From: Geoalkalibacter subterraneus
GTDB taxonomy: Bacteria; Desulfobacterota; Desulfuromonadia; Desulfuromonadales; Geoalkalibacteraceae
Assembly: GCF_000827125.1 (NCBI RefSeq)
Contig: NZ_CP010311.1
Coordinates: forward strand, 62,001-126,000
Length of the DNA: 64,000 nucleotides
Direction of reading: 5' to 3'
Part shown: positions 44,303-53,521 of the stretch, in pieces
Layout of the letters: each line of letters starts with the position of its first letter
Numbering within the stretch: position 1 is the first letter of the stretch
Program-made: the position numbers and the translations under genes
Notes under the pieces: model-generated
Seen by the model: only the letters and a program-made list of their open reading frames with translations
What the model was told of the DNA's origin: nothing
Database searches by the model: none

Positions 44303-46315
44303 ATGGCCCGCTTCGTTCTTTCCAGCCAATACGAGCCGCGCGGCGATCAGCCCGCGGCCATCGCCGAGCTTGAGGCCGGGGTCGAACGCGGCGACCAGCA
44401 CCAGGTGCTGCTCGGCGTCACCGGCTCCGGCAAGACCTTCACCATGGCCAATGTGGCCGCCCGCCTCAACCGCCCGACCCTGGTGATGGCCCCCAACAAG
44501 ACCCTGGCGGCGCAGCTCTACGGCGAGTTCAAGGAGTTGTTTCCGCAAAATGCGGTTGAGTATTTCGTCAGCTATTACGATTACTATCAGCCCGAAGCCT
44601 ATATTCCCACCACCGACACCTTCATCGAAAAAGACAGCGCAATCAACGAAGAGATCGACAAGCTGCGCCACAGCGCCACCCGCTCGCTGCTGACCCGCCG
44701 CGACGTGCTGATCGTCGCCTCGGTGTCCTGCATCTACGGTCTCGGCTCTCCCGAGGCGTATCACGGCATGCTGGTGGAGCTGGTCGAAGGGGCCGAGATC
44801 GAACGCAATGCGCTGCTCAAGCGGCTGGTGGAGATCCAATACCAGCGCAACGATGTTGATTTTCACCGCGGCACCTTCCGGGTGCGGGGCGATGTGGTGG
44901 AGATTTTTCCCGCCTACGAGGAGGACCGCGCCCTGCGGGTGACCTTCTTCGGCGACGAAATCGAAGAGATCGCCGAGATCGACCCCATGCGTGGCCGCAT
45001 CATCGACCGCCTGCCGCGGGTGCATGTCTTCCCCGCCAGCCACTACGTGGCGACCCCGCCGACGCTGGAGCGTGCCATCAAGGAGATCCAGGAGGATCTG
45101 CGCCTGCGGCTGACCGAGTTGAAGGCGCAGGACAAGCTGGTGGAAGCGCAGCGCCTCGAGCAGCGCACCCTGTTCGATATCGAGATGATGGAGGAGATGG
45201 GCTACTGCCAGGGGATCGAGAACTATTCGCGTTACCTCGACGGGCGCAGCCCCGGTTCGTCGCCTGCCACCCTGCTCGACTACTTCCCCGATGACGGGCT
45301 GCTGTTTATCGACGAAAGCCATGTCACCGTTCCGCAGATCGGCGGTATGTACCGCGGCGACCGCTCACGCAAGCAGACCCTCGTCGACTACGGCTTCCGC
45401 CTGCCGGCGGCGCTGGACAACCGCCCCCTGACCTTCGAGGAGTTCGAGGCGCGCCAGTTCCAGACGGTCTATGTCTCCGCCACCCCTGGCGACTACGAGT
45501 TGAAGAAAGCGCACGGCGTGGTGGTGGAGCAGATTGTACGCCCCACCGGCCTGGTGGACCCGCCTATCGAAGTGCGGCCGGCGCAGCAGCAGGTCGATGA
45601 CCTGATCCACGAAATCCGTCGCACCGTCGAGAGCGCCCAGCGGATCCTGGTCACCACCCTCACCAAACGCATGGCGGAGGATTTGACCAGCTATCTTGAA
45701 GAATTGGGAATCAAGGTGCGCTACCTGCACTCGGATATCAACACGGTAGAGCGCATGGAGATCATCCGCGACCTGCGCAAAGGGGTGTTCGACGTGCTGA
45801 TCGGCATCAACCTGTTGCGCGAGGGGCTCGATATCCCCGAGGTGGCGCTGGTGGCCATTCTCGATGCCGACAAGGAAGGGTTTCTGCGCTCGGAGCGCTC
45901 ACTGATTCAGACCTGCGGCCGGGCTGCCCGCAACGTCGACGGGCGCGTCATCATGTACGCCGACCGCATCACCCGCTCCATGCAGGCCTGCATCGATGAG
46001 ACCGGGCGCCGCCGCGAGACGCAGCTGGCCTATAATGCCGAGCACGGCATCACCCCCCAGTCGGTGAAAAAGTCGCTGCGCTCGATCCTGGAGGACATTG
46101 CCGAGCGCGGCGATTACGGCGAGCTGCCGCTGGCCGCCGAGGAGGAGATCCCCTACGGTTCGCCGCAGGACATCGCCAGGGAGATCGCGCGGGTCAAAAA
46201 GGAGATGCTGGCGGCCGCCGCCGATCTAGACTTTGAAAAGGCCGCCGAGCTGCGCGACCGCATGCTGCAGCTGGAAAAGCAGGAGCTGGCGCTGCGGGGT
46301 TCGCCCATCAAATAA
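44303..46315 (+). CDS. uvrB: excinuclease ABC subunit B
   Basis: A 670-residue helicase-like protein of nucleotide excision repair. Walker A is [14 protein letters not shown], the beta-hairpin is [20 protein letters not shown], and motif VI is [19 protein letters not shown]. The C-terminal UVR domain (about 635-665, [20 protein letters not shown]) contacts UvrC. The start at 44303 gives [20 protein letters not shown], the normal N-terminus; the frame is open upstream but overlaps cysS. Length is typical. Confidence 0.97.
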   Translation: MARFVLSSQYEPRGDQPAAIAELEAGVERGDQHQVLLGVTGSGKTFTMANVAARLNRPTLVMAPNKTLAAQLYGEFKELFPQNAVEYFVSYYDYYQPEAYIPTTDTFIEKDSAINEEIDKLRHSATRSLLTRRDVLIVASVSCIYGLGSPEAYHGMLVELVEGAEIERNALLKRLVEIQYQRNDVDFHRGTFRVRGDVVEIFPAYEEDRALRVTFFGDEIEEIAEIDPMRGRIIDRLPRVHVFPASHYVATPPTLERAIKEIQEDLRLRLTELKAQDKLVEAQRLEQRTLFDIEMMEEMGYCQGIENYSRYLDGRSPGSSPATLLDYFPDDGLLFIDESHVTVPQIGGMYRGDRSRKQTLVDYGFRLPAALDNRPLTFEEFEARQFQTVYVSATPGDYELKKAHGVVVEQIVRPTGLVDPPIEVRPAQQQVDDLIHEIRRTVESAQRILVTTLTKRMAEDLTSYLEELGIKVRYLHSDINTVERMEIIRDLRKGVFDVLIGINLLREGLDIPEVALVAILDADKEGFLRSERSLIQTCGRAARNVDGRVIMYADRITRSMQACIDETGRRRETQLAYNAEHGITPQSVKKSLRSILEDIAERGDYGELPLAAEEEIPYGSPQDIAREIARVKKEMLAAAADLDFEKAAELRDRMLQLEKQELALRGSPIK

Positions 46316-46384
46316 GGAGCGGCCTTCCTGTCGCGAATTGATTCTTGGGGCCGACGTCTTATTCCTCACCTTTTTGGAGTGACC

Positions 46385-47827
46385 ATGGATCCATCCTACG
46401 ACATGATCATCCTCGGTTCGGGAACCAGTGCCTTTGCCGCCGCGCGCAAGGCGTCCTCACTGGGTGCCCGGGTGCTGATGGTGGAACAGAGCCGGCTGGG
46501 CGGAACCTGCGTCAACTGGGGATGCGTGCCGAGCAAGACTCTCATTCACCATGCCAGCGAATACGCGGTGGCCGCGCGCCTTGCCGCAGCGGCCGGCGAT
46601 GCGCCGCCGCGCGTCCCCGACGGCCGCTGGCTGCTGGAAAGCAAAGAGCGCGCCGTGGACAGTGTGCGACAGGAACACTACCAGAGCGCTCTCGATGACG
46701 ACCCGCTGATCGACATCATGCACGGGCGCGGGCGCTTTCTTTCCCCGCACAGCCTGCAGGTGGGCGACGAGATCCTGACGGCGGAGCGCTTCCTGGTCGC
46801 GACCGGCGGCTATCCCCGCACGCTGGCGCTGCCGGGGCTCGAAGAGGCCGGTTATCTCAACAGTTATTCGGCCCTCAATCTGACAAAGCCGCCCGCCTCT
46901 CTGCTGATTCTCGGCGGCGGCGTCATCGCGGTGGAGATGGGGCAGATGTTCGCCCGCTTCGGCACCCGGGTCACCATCATCGAACGCGGCCGGACTCTGC
47001 TGCGGGAGTTCGACCGGCGCCTGACCCGCACCTTTGCCGAATTGCTGCATCAGGACGGCGTCTCCTTCGAGTTTGAATTCGAGGCCCGCGAAATTGAGCG
47101 TCACGGCGACCAGCTCTGCCTGCGTGAGGCTTCCGGCGGGGCCGATCGCTGCTTTACCGCCGAGCGCCTCATGCTGGCGGTCGGCACCGCTCCGGCGACA
47201 CGGGATATCGGCCTGGACAAAGCCGGCGTTGAGCTGAATGTCGGCGGCTTCATCCAGGTCGATTCCTATATGCGGACTTCGGCAGAGAACATCTGGGCCG
47301 CCGGCGATGTCACTGGACCGCCCCTGATTGCACCGGCCGGCGCGCGGGAAGGAGAGGTGGCGGTGGTCAACATGCTCGACCCGGATGCACGCCGACGCAT
47401 CGACCATCACACCTCCCCCATGGCGGTATTCGTCGAGCCGGAGCTGGCAACGGTGGGGATCAACGCGCGGCAGGCGGCGGAAGAGGGGATCGAAGCAGAC
47501 GAGAGTTACTTCGACCTGAGCCATGTGGCCAAGGCCCATGTGATGGGCGGGCGCCGCGGCGGTTTCGTGCTGACGGCCGCGCGGGAATCGGGGCGACTGC
47601 TGGGCACGCAGATTCTTGCGCCGCGCGCGGCCGACATTATTCACCAGGCGGCGCTGGCGGTGCGTTGCGGGCTGACGGTGCGCGACCTGTCGGAATGCGT
47701 TCACGCCTATCCCACCATTGCCGATGGTCTGCGGCTGGCGGCGTTGGAACATGCGCGTCTTTTCGATGTCGACATTGACAGGTCAAATTTTTCCGGAATC
47801 AGGGAAACAGGTCGAGCAGAACCTTGA
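46385..47827 (+). CDS. MerA-like pyridine nucleotide-disulfide oxidoreductase
   Basis: A 480-residue flavoprotein. The FAD motif is MIILGSGTSAFAAARKASSL; the redox disulfide is LGGTCVNWGCVPSKTLIHHA. The NAD(P) Rossmann segment is LLILGGGVIAVEMGQMFARF, and the second FAD site is IWAAGDVTGPPLIAPAGARE. The C-terminal dimerisation domain has HAYPTIADGLRLAA. It resembles mercuric reductase and dihydrolipoamide dehydrogenase, but lacks an N-terminal HMA domain and a C-terminal Cys pair, and has His in the lipoamide-type place. The substrate is unknown. Its last 29 bases overlap the convergent ATPase gene. GGAG lies 5 bases before the ATG. Confidence 0.82.
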   Translation: MDPSYDMIILGSGTSAFAAARKASSLGARVLMVEQSRLGGTCVNWGCVPSKTLIHHASEYAVAARLAAAAGDAPPRVPDGRWLLESKERAVDSVRQEHYQSALDDDPLIDIMHGRGRFLSPHSLQVGDEILTAERFLVATGGYPRTLALPGLEEAGYLNSYSALNLTKPPASLLILGGGVIAVEMGQMFARFGTRVTIIERGRTLLREFDRRLTRTFAELLHQDGVSFEFEFEAREIERHGDQLCLREASGGADRCFTAERLMLAVGTAPATRDIGLDKAGVELNVGGFIQVDSYMRTSAENIWAAGDVTGPPLIAPAGAREGEVAVVNMLDPDARRRIDHHTSPMAVFVEPELATVGINARQAAEEGIEADESYFDLSHVAKAHVMGGRRGGFVLTAARESGRLLGTQILAPRAADIIHQAALAVRCGLTVRDLSECVHAYPTIADGLRLAALEHARLFDVDIDRSNFSGIRETGRAEP

Positions 47828-48896
47828 GATCGAAGCGCTCAGGCGCCAGTTTCTGCAGCAGATCGATCTTTTCCTGGTCTTCGGAGGTGATTTTTGACAC
47901 ATCCTCGGTGATGAGGTTGTGCAGCTCGGCAGTGGTGTGCTCGGTGGTGCGCAGGTAGGGGATGCCGCTGTGGTCGAGAATCTTCTGGGTGATGCGGCTT
48001 ACGGGGATGATGCCGGGGACGACCAGACCGACGATTTTTTCGCGGTACTCCGGCATCTGGTAGAGGTTGGCCAGGGTGACGAGCAGTTCGTCGCGACTGC
48101 TGGTGACAATCAGCAGGGTGCTGTTTTGCAGCAGTTCGGCAACCCGCCAGGTTGAGGCGGCGCCGATCTGCACGTGATGGATGATGCGGCCCGCCTGGCT
48201 ATCATCGCCATGCAGCGACCGGTCCAGCAGGCGGGAGATGCGGCGCAGAGTGGGGTTGGCCAGCACCGGTTGATAATTGAAGCCGCCCAGAACTTTCAGG
48301 TCGTATGGTGAGAGGCCGCGCTGCAGATAATCAATGGATTGATCGCGCTTGGCCGGATTGAGCTTGTTGGCCACCACGCAGCGAACCCTGACCCCCTGCT
48401 CCCGGAACATGCACAGATTGAGACAGACCGAATCCACGACCCGGCCGATGCCGCCTTCGGTCACCATCATCACCGATGCATCCAGCAGGCGCGCCATGTC
48501 GGCATTGGACAGGCCGGCAACGGAACCGACACCGGCGTGGCCGGCTCCCTCGATGATGAGCAGATCGCACCTGTCTTCCAGTGCCGCGCAGGCCTCGGTG
48601 ATGCGTGGAACGAATGCGGCGGCGGACATTTCGCCATCGATGATGCGCCGGGTCGTATCGGATTGTAGAACCACCGGCGACATGAGGGGAAACTCCTGCG
48701 CCTGTCCGAACAGTTCGGCGATCAACGCGGCGTCACGATCGCCGTCGTGGCCGGCGTAGTGGATAGGTTTTGGACCAAGGGGTTTAAGAAAGCCGACCCG
48801 CAATCCCTGGGCGCGGGCCAGCATCAAAAGGGCGAGGCTGGTAGTGGTTTTGCCGCAATGCTGGCCTGTGGCGGCGATGAAGATTTTGCGGGCCAT
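47799..48896 (-). CDS. BioD-like P-loop ATPase with DRTGG domain
   Basis: A 365-residue protein. The N-terminal half is a BioD/CobB-type P-loop domain (IFIAATGQHCGKTTTSLALL, then DLLIIEGAGHAGVGSVAGLS). The C-terminal half is a DRTGG domain (STLLIVTSSRDELLVTLANL, then LVVPGIIPVSRITQKILDHS). The same pair forms the N-terminal regulatory part of long phosphotransacetylases (Pta) in some bacteria. Here it is free-standing, so a regulatory or ligand-sensing role is possible; this is inference. It overlaps the end of the MerA-like gene on the opposite strand. Confidence 0.85.
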   Translation of the reverse strand: MARKIFIAATGQHCGKTTTSLALLMLARAQGLRVGFLKPLGPKPIHYAGHDGDRDAALIAELFGQAQEFPLMSPVVLQSDTTRRIIDGEMSAAAFVPRITEACAALEDRCDLLIIEGAGHAGVGSVAGLSNADMARLLDASVMMVTEGGIGRVVDSVCLNLCMFREQGVRVRCVVANKLNPAKRDQSIDYLQRGLSPYDLKVLGGFNYQPVLANPTLRRISRLLDRSLHGDDSQAGRIIHHVQIGAASTWRVAELLQNSTLLIVTSSRDELLVTLANLYQMPEYREKIVGLVVPGIIPVSRITQKILDHSGIPYLRTTEHTTAELHNLITEDVSKITSEDQEKIDLLQKLAPERFDLKVLLDLFP

Positions 48897-48997
48897 CGAT
48901 CGAGAGTCCTCCGGCTGGATTTATGTATACGGCATTTTAACAGCCTTTGGCCGCAACAGCTACGAAAATGACGTCAATTTGAATGGAGAGGGGCGTG

Positions 48998-49168
48998 ATG
49001 CGCAAACTGCTGACCCTGGGAGCGGTGGGATTTTCGATGACGGCGATGCTCGATCCCCTGTGGCAGGCCGGACTCGGCGAACCCATTGCCTGGGGGCGGG
49101 ATCTGCTTCTCGCTGTGGGGGGTGGGCTGTGTTTTTATGCGCTGATCCGGTATCGCGATTTTCTGTGA
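48998..49168 (+). CDS. 56-residue membrane protein, unknown
   Basis: A small hydrophobic protein: MRKLLTLGAVGFSMTAMLDP, then LWQAGLGEPIAWGRDLLLAV and a final helix ending ALIRYRDFL. Two membrane helices are likely. It was not recognised. GGAGAGGGG precedes the ATG at a good distance, which supports translation; an upstream ATG at 48983 overlaps that signal. It stands alone between two minus-strand genes. Confidence 0.5.
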   Translation: MRKLLTLGAVGFSMTAMLDPLWQAGLGEPIAWGRDLLLAVGGGLCFYALIRYRDFL

Positions 49169-49207
49169 AACCGAATCAGCGGCTGGTAGGTTAGGATCTG
49201 CCGGTTT

Positions 49208-49396
49208 TTATTCGGCAAGGCAGTCCTGGCGCCAGCGGCAATCCTGCTGGCCGCACTGGTGGCGCCAGGAGATGCCGTAGCAGTCGGAATTGCCTTCGGT
49301 GAGTTGAATGCTGTGGATCAGGTCGTTTTTTTTCATCTTCGATGCGTTTTTGATCCCCATGTCCTTGGCGATGGTGCGAATATCGGTGACCTTCAT
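49208..49396 (-). CDS. SAP/Rho-N-like mini-protein with Cys-rich tail
   Basis: A 62-residue protein. The first 33 residues (MKVTDIRTIAKDMGIKNASK, then MKKNDLIHSIQLTEGN) match the Rho termination factor N-terminal/SAP-like helical fold that binds nucleic acid. The tail SDCYGISWRHQCGQQDCRWR ends QDCLAE with four Cys and a His, suggesting metal binding. This pairing occurs in small proteins of Geobacter relatives; the function is unknown. AGGGAGGAAG precedes the ATG on this strand. Confidence 0.78.
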   Translation of the reverse strand: MKVTDIRTIAKDMGIKNASKMKKNDLIHSIQLTEGNSDCYGISWRHQCGQQDCRWRQDCLAE

Positions 49397-49534
49397 GTCA
49401 CTCTTCCTCCCTGTGATTGATGACGCCGATGAAACCGTAAAACCGATTGTTGGAATTTATCGTTTACAGCTGAATGCACAAATAAAGAATCATAACGCGG
49501 TGAAAAGTCAAGAGGCTCTTTGCTGTAATCGGCA

Positions 49535-49563
49535 TTGCATTGCGCGTCGGCCCGCAGTATAAA
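49535..49563 (+). promoter_or_regulatory. probable promoter of the UbiD-family gene
   Basis: TTGCAT (49535-49540), a 17-base spacer and TATAAA (49558-49563), 62 bases before the start. The match is good at -10 and fair at -35. Confidence 0.5.
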
Positions 49564-49624
49564 AAAGAGGCCGTTGTGTCGCGAGGTCGACAGCGGATAA
49601 TATGACTACACCGGGAGTTACGGC

Positions 49625-51466
49625 ATGGGCTATCGCAATCTGCGGGAATGTGTCGCGGATCTGGAAAAAACGGGGCGCTTGCGTCGCATTGAAGTGGAGG
49701 TCGATCCCGACCAGGAGATCGGCATCATTCAGCGCAGAGTTTATGCGCAAGGCGGACCGGCGCTGCTGTTTACCCGTGCTAAAGGGAGCGGTTTTCCACT
49801 GCTCGGCAACCTGTTCGGCACCCTGGAGCGCACCCGCTACCTGTTTCGCGATTCTCTGGCGCATGTGGAGACGCTGGTCAGGCTCAAACTCGATCCGCGC
49901 GAACTGATGCGCAGACCCGGCACGCTTCCGAAAGCTCTGTTGGGCGCCGCCCATCTGCTGCCGCGGCGCGTCGACAAGGGGCCGATCCTGGCCCACCGCA
50001 CAAGCCTCAGCCGTCTGCCGCAGCTCAAGTCATGGCCCCTCGACGGCGGCGCCTTCATTACCCTGCCCCAGGTTTATTCCGAAGATCCCGAACGCCCCGG
50101 CTGGCGTCATGGCAACCTCGGCATGTACCGGGTGCAGATTTCCGGCAACCGCTACCAGCCCGACCTGGAGGCGGGTTTGCATTACCAGATTCACCGCGGC
50201 ATCGGTGTTCACCATTCCGAGGCATTGCGGCGCGGCGAAGCGCTGCGGGTCAATGTTTTTGTCGGCGGGCCGCCCAGCCTCAACGTGGCGGCGGTGATGC
50301 CGCTGCCGGAAGGGATGCCGGAGCTGGCGTTTGCCGGCCTGCTCGGCGGCCGCCGGATCTCGCTGGTGCCGGCGGCCAACGGCCTGCCCATGCCGGCGGA
50401 GGCCGATTTCGTCATTTCGGGGACGATCGATCCCCGGCGCACGCTTCCCGAAGGGCCCTTCGGAGATCACCTTGGATATTACAGCCTGGCGCACGATTTC
50501 CCCGTCCTGCAGGTGGAAGCGGTTCATCACCGCCCGGAGGCCATCTGGCCCTTTACCACGGTGGGGCGCCCGCCGCAGGAAGATACCACCTTCGGCGCAT
50601 TCATTCATGAACTGACCGGTCCGCTGATCCCCGATGTGCTGCCGGGCATTCATGCCGTGCATGCCGTGGATGCCGCGGGCGTTCACCCTCTGCTGCTGGC
50701 GCTGGGCAGCGAGCGCTATGTTCCCTATGCCGAAAAGCGTGAACCGATGGAGCTGCTGACGCAGGCCAATGCGGTCTTGGGGCAGGGGCAGCTGTCGCTG
50801 GCCAAGTATCTGCTGATCGCAGCCCGTGAAGATGCGCCAGGACTGGACATCCATGATATCGAGGCCTTTATTCAGCATGTGCTGGAACGTATCGACTGGC
50901 GGCGCGACCTGCACTTCCAGACCCGGACAACGATCGACACCCTTGATTACAGCGGACACGGCCTCAATGCCGGCTCCAAGGTGGTGATGGCGGCTGCCGG
51001 CGAACCACGGCGCACCCTGCCGAGAGAGATCGCCTCCGACCTGGCTCTGCCGGCTGGATTCAGTGCTCCCAGGGTCGTCCTGCCGGGAGTGCTGGCGGTT
51101 CAGGGTCCGCCCCATGTCGGGAAACGCGGAGAATCTGCCGCCGATATGGAGACCTTCTGCGCCTATTTCGACACGCAGGCGGCCATAAACCGCTTCCCCC
51201 TTGTTGTGGTGGTGGATGACAGCGAGCAGGTGGCGTGCCAGCTGAACAATTTTCTGTGGACGGTGTTCACGCGCAGCAACCCGGCCACAGACGTCCACGG
51301 CATCAGTGCCTTTAGCGAAGCCCGTCACTGGGGCTGCCGCGGGGCGCTGGTCATCGATGCGCGGGCCAAGAATTTCCACCCTCCAGCGCTGGAGGAGGAC
51401 CCGGCAGCGGTGCGGCGCGTAGAGGAGCTGGCCGCCTCCGGCGGCCCGTTGCACGGCCTTTTCTAG
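49625..51466 (+). CDS. UbiD-family prenylated-FMN decarboxylase
   Basis: A 613-residue protein, in the long size class of the UbiD family. Typical features are GNLGMYRVQISGNRYQPDLE, LHYQIHRGIGVHHSEALRRG, the conserved ISGTIDPRRTLPEGPFGDHL with catalytic Glu/Arg/Asp-type residues, and GRPPQEDTTFGAFIHELTGP. UbiD enzymes need prenylated FMN from a UbiX partner, which is not in the window. The long form is close to proteins annotated as menaquinone-biosynthesis or aromatic-acid decarboxylases; the substrate is not decided by sequence. It has its own promoter and is followed after 46 bases by a cysteine synthase. Confidence 0.88.
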   Translation: MGYRNLRECVADLEKTGRLRRIEVEVDPDQEIGIIQRRVYAQGGPALLFTRAKGSGFPLLGNLFGTLERTRYLFRDSLAHVETLVRLKLDPRELMRRPGTLPKALLGAAHLLPRRVDKGPILAHRTSLSRLPQLKSWPLDGGAFITLPQVYSEDPERPGWRHGNLGMYRVQISGNRYQPDLEAGLHYQIHRGIGVHHSEALRRGEALRVNVFVGGPPSLNVAAVMPLPEGMPELAFAGLLGGRRISLVPAANGLPMPAEADFVISGTIDPRRTLPEGPFGDHLGYYSLAHDFPVLQVEAVHHRPEAIWPFTTVGRPPQEDTTFGAFIHELTGPLIPDVLPGIHAVHAVDAAGVHPLLLALGSERYVPYAEKREPMELLTQANAVLGQGQLSLAKYLLIAAREDAPGLDIHDIEAFIQHVLERIDWRRDLHFQTRTTIDTLDYSGHGLNAGSKVVMAAAGEPRRTLPREIASDLALPAGFSAPRVVLPGVLAVQGPPHVGKRGESAADMETFCAYFDTQAAINRFPLVVVVDDSEQVACQLNNFLWTVFTRSNPATDVHGISAFSEARHWGCRGALVIDARAKNFHPPALEEDPAAVRRVEELAASGGPLHGLF

Positions 51467-51512
51467 ATTTTCTCTTTGAACCTGTAAACATTTTTTCACG
51501 CGGGATTTCCCC

Positions 51513-52454
51513 ATGGTTTCATCCGACTTGACGCCCAGGACCGACAACAACCTCTGTGCCGCCATCGGCAACACCCCGCTGGTGGCCCTCGAACACCTCA
51601 GCCCCAACCCCGGCGTGCGCATTCTTGCCAAACTCGAAGGCGGCAACCCGGGGGGATCGGTCAAGGACCGACCGGCCTGGTATATGATCAAGAAGGCCGA
51701 AGAAAGCGGAGACCTGGTGCGGGAGAAGATCATTCTTGAGCCGACCTCCGGCAACACGGGCATCGCCCTGGCCATGATTGCAGCGGCACGACAGTACCGG
51801 ATCAAGCTGGTGATGCCGGCCTGCGTGAGTCTGGAGCGTCGCCAGATTCTTGAAGCATACGGGGCGGAACTGGTCCTCTCGCCGCCTGACGAAGGAACCG
51901 ACGGTGCTATCCGTCTGGCGCACCAGATTTTCCAGGAGGATCCTGAGCGCTATTACATGCCAAATCAATACGCCAATCCCAATAATGTCCTGGCTCATTA
52001 CGAGACCACCGGTCCCGAAATCTGGCAGCAGACCGATGGCCGGGTCGATGCCTTTGTGGCCGGTATGGGTACCTCCGGCACACTGATGGGGGTCGGTGCT
52101 TTTCTGCGCGAGCGCAATCCGGAAGTGCTGGTGGTGGGTGTCGAACCGGTGCTGGGGCATAAGGTGCAGGGGCTCAAGAACATGCAGGAGGCCATCGTCC
52201 CCGAGATCTATCGACCCCGGGCGCTGGACCGCAAACTGACCATCGACGATGATGAAGCCTTCGAAACAGCTCGGCAACTGGCGTTGCGCGAAGGGGTGCT
52301 GGCGGGGATGTCGAGTGGCGCGGCGGTAGCCGGTGCTGTGCGGGTTGCCGCAGAACTGGATCATGGCGTGGTGGTCACTCTGCTGCCTGACCGGGGTGAC
52401 CGTTACCTGAGCACGACCCTGTTCCGTGCCCGCTGCGCCAAATGCCTCCCCTGA
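51513..52454 (+). CDS. cysteine synthase (CysM/CysK family)
   Basis: A 313-residue PLP enzyme. Lys51 in GGNPGGSVKDRPAWYM forms the Schiff base, EPTSGNTGIALAMI binds the substrate carboxylate, and GMGTSGTLMGVGAFLRE binds the PLP phosphate. It condenses O-acetylserine (or O-phosphoserine or thiosulfate, in the CysM branch) with sulfide to cysteine. The C-terminus ends in FRARCAKCLP, an unusual Cys pair that might sense redox or bind metal (inference). The proximity to ubiD is probably positional only. Confidence 0.92.
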   Translation: MVSSDLTPRTDNNLCAAIGNTPLVALEHLSPNPGVRILAKLEGGNPGGSVKDRPAWYMIKKAEESGDLVREKIILEPTSGNTGIALAMIAAARQYRIKLVMPACVSLERRQILEAYGAELVLSPPDEGTDGAIRLAHQIFQEDPERYYMPNQYANPNNVLAHYETTGPEIWQQTDGRVDAFVAGMGTSGTLMGVGAFLRERNPEVLVVGVEPVLGHKVQGLKNMQEAIVPEIYRPRALDRKLTIDDDEAFETARQLALREGVLAGMSSGAAVAGAVRVAAELDHGVVVTLLPDRGDRYLSTTLFRARCAKCLP

Positions 52455-52484
52455 TGCGGCGTTTTCCGTACTGAATTCAGCCCT

Positions 52485-52685
52485 CTACTGCCTTCCCCCC
52501 TCTATCGGGTGCCACGCATTGAAATCGCTTACTCCCATGGGGGGAGCGAAGTAAAATCCCTGCACTCCCTGACAGTCGCATTCTCCTGAAAAATCCAATT
52601 GTTCCCGCGTTTCAACCCCCTCGGCGGTAACGCTCAGCTCAAGGTTGCGTGCCAGGCCGATGACCGCTCTTGCAATGACGTACAT
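52485..52685 (-). pseudogene. C-terminal fragment of an EAL (c-di-GMP phosphodiesterase) domain
   Basis: A 66-residue frame encodes only the last part of an EAL domain: VIARAVIGLARNLELSVTAE, then GVETREQLDF and GVQGFYFAPPM, then a stop. The signature EAL/ELT motifs and the rest of the barrel are missing, so the fragment has no enzyme function. It lies in frame with, and directly downstream of, the truncated LuxI fragment, separated by one TAG. A deletion probably joined two unrelated genes. Confidence 0.8.
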
Positions 52686-52694
52686 CTCTATCTG

Positions 52695-53144
52695 CTACTG
52701 CCGTGCAAAGCGGGTGGCGCAGCGCAGCAGGTGAAAAGTGTCGGAGTTGAGTTGTGCCTGGGCGCGTTCGCGGTTGGGGTCATCGGGGGACAAGACTGCA
52801 AAGCGGCTGATTTCCCAGATATGTTCAGCCCTGGGCGGATCCTCACCGCGCAGCAGCTGCGGGAAAACATCCGCGAGCATGTAGGGGCCGGTGGTCGGCA
52901 GAAGGCGCATGGTGCCGGTGACCCGACCGTATCGGTCGCGGCTGACAGGATATACCGGTTTCAGGTCGTCGTAGAGATCACGCTCCCGACCGTTGATGCT
53001 GTTGACCTCCCAGCGCAGTGTCTCGTAGAAGACTTTGTGGCGCAGCAGTTTTTTTCGCTGTGAGGTCAGCCTGGGCTTCTTGACAATGGCCGGCTTTACG
53101 CTAAAAGTTTCTGTGTCGTACTTTCCTGAGAAAAGAGACCACTC
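52695..53144 (-). pseudogene. truncated LuxI-type acyl-homoserine-lactone synthase
   Basis: Translated on the minus strand, the frame gives LLRHKVFYETLRWEVNSING, then RERDLYDDLKPVYPVSRDRY, then TGTMRLLPTTGPYMLADVFP and HIWEISRFAVLSPDD. This is the LuxI core with its conserved Arg, Phe and Trp near the N-terminus, the Glu-Asp-Asp cluster, the Arg of RLLPTT and the Glu and Arg of WEISRF. The frame stops at TAG (52695-52697) after ATRFARQ, so the last third (about 60-80 residues) is missing. Only a GTG near 53144 or an internal ATG at 52910 is available as start. It is called a pseudogene; a short product is possible but unlikely to be active. No LuxR gene is in the window. Confidence 0.82.
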
Positions 53145-53166
53145 TTTAGAGAAAGGACCCTACTTT

Positions 53167-53478
53167 GTGCCTGAATTTGCAAATCCTTTTTCCGGAAACA
53201 AGTGTGATCGCCGGTTGACCAAGGAAGAGCTCATTCGCGCCATTCGCTACAATATCGCAGCGGAATACGAAGCGATCCAGCTCTACATGCAGCTGGCCGA
53301 ATCGATCGATGATCGTCTCGCAAAAGAGGTTCTCGTCGATATCGCCAACGAAGAGCGCGAGCATGTCGGTGAGTTTCTGCGCCTCCTCCACCATCTTGAT
53401 CCCGAGGAACAGAAATTCTACGACCAGGGCAGCGAAGAGGTGGAAGAGGAGATGGAAAAACTGGGAATAACAAAATAA
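53167..53478 (+). CDS. short ferritin-like diiron protein
   Basis: A 103-residue protein with a GTG start (MPEFANPFSG at the N-terminus after decoding). Helical segments RLTKEELIRAIRYNIAAEYE, AIQLYMQLAE and DIANEEREHVGEFLRLL provide Glu and ExxH ligands of a ferritin/rubrerythrin-type diiron site. Such short proteins form the site by dimerising. AAAGGA is 10 bases upstream; the frame is open to 53035 but the extra residues have no family match and would overlap the LuxI remnant. The next gene is a dihaem peroxidase, so a role in iron or peroxide handling is likely. Confidence 0.8.
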   Translation: MPEFANPFSGNKCDRRLTKEELIRAIRYNIAAEYEAIQLYMQLAESIDDRLAKEVLVDIANEEREHVGEFLRLLHHLDPEEQKFYDQGSEEVEEEMEKLGITK

Positions 53479-53521
53479 ATCGAAAACGCTATTCCATGAT
53501 TGGAACCGGGAGGAAAATCCT

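Noticed and set aside
46385-47827. Annotation as lipoamide dehydrogenase of a 2-oxoacid complex
   Set aside because: No E1 or E2 genes nearby and the first redox motif (GTCVNWGCVPSK) is closer to the MerA branch; left as MerA-like.
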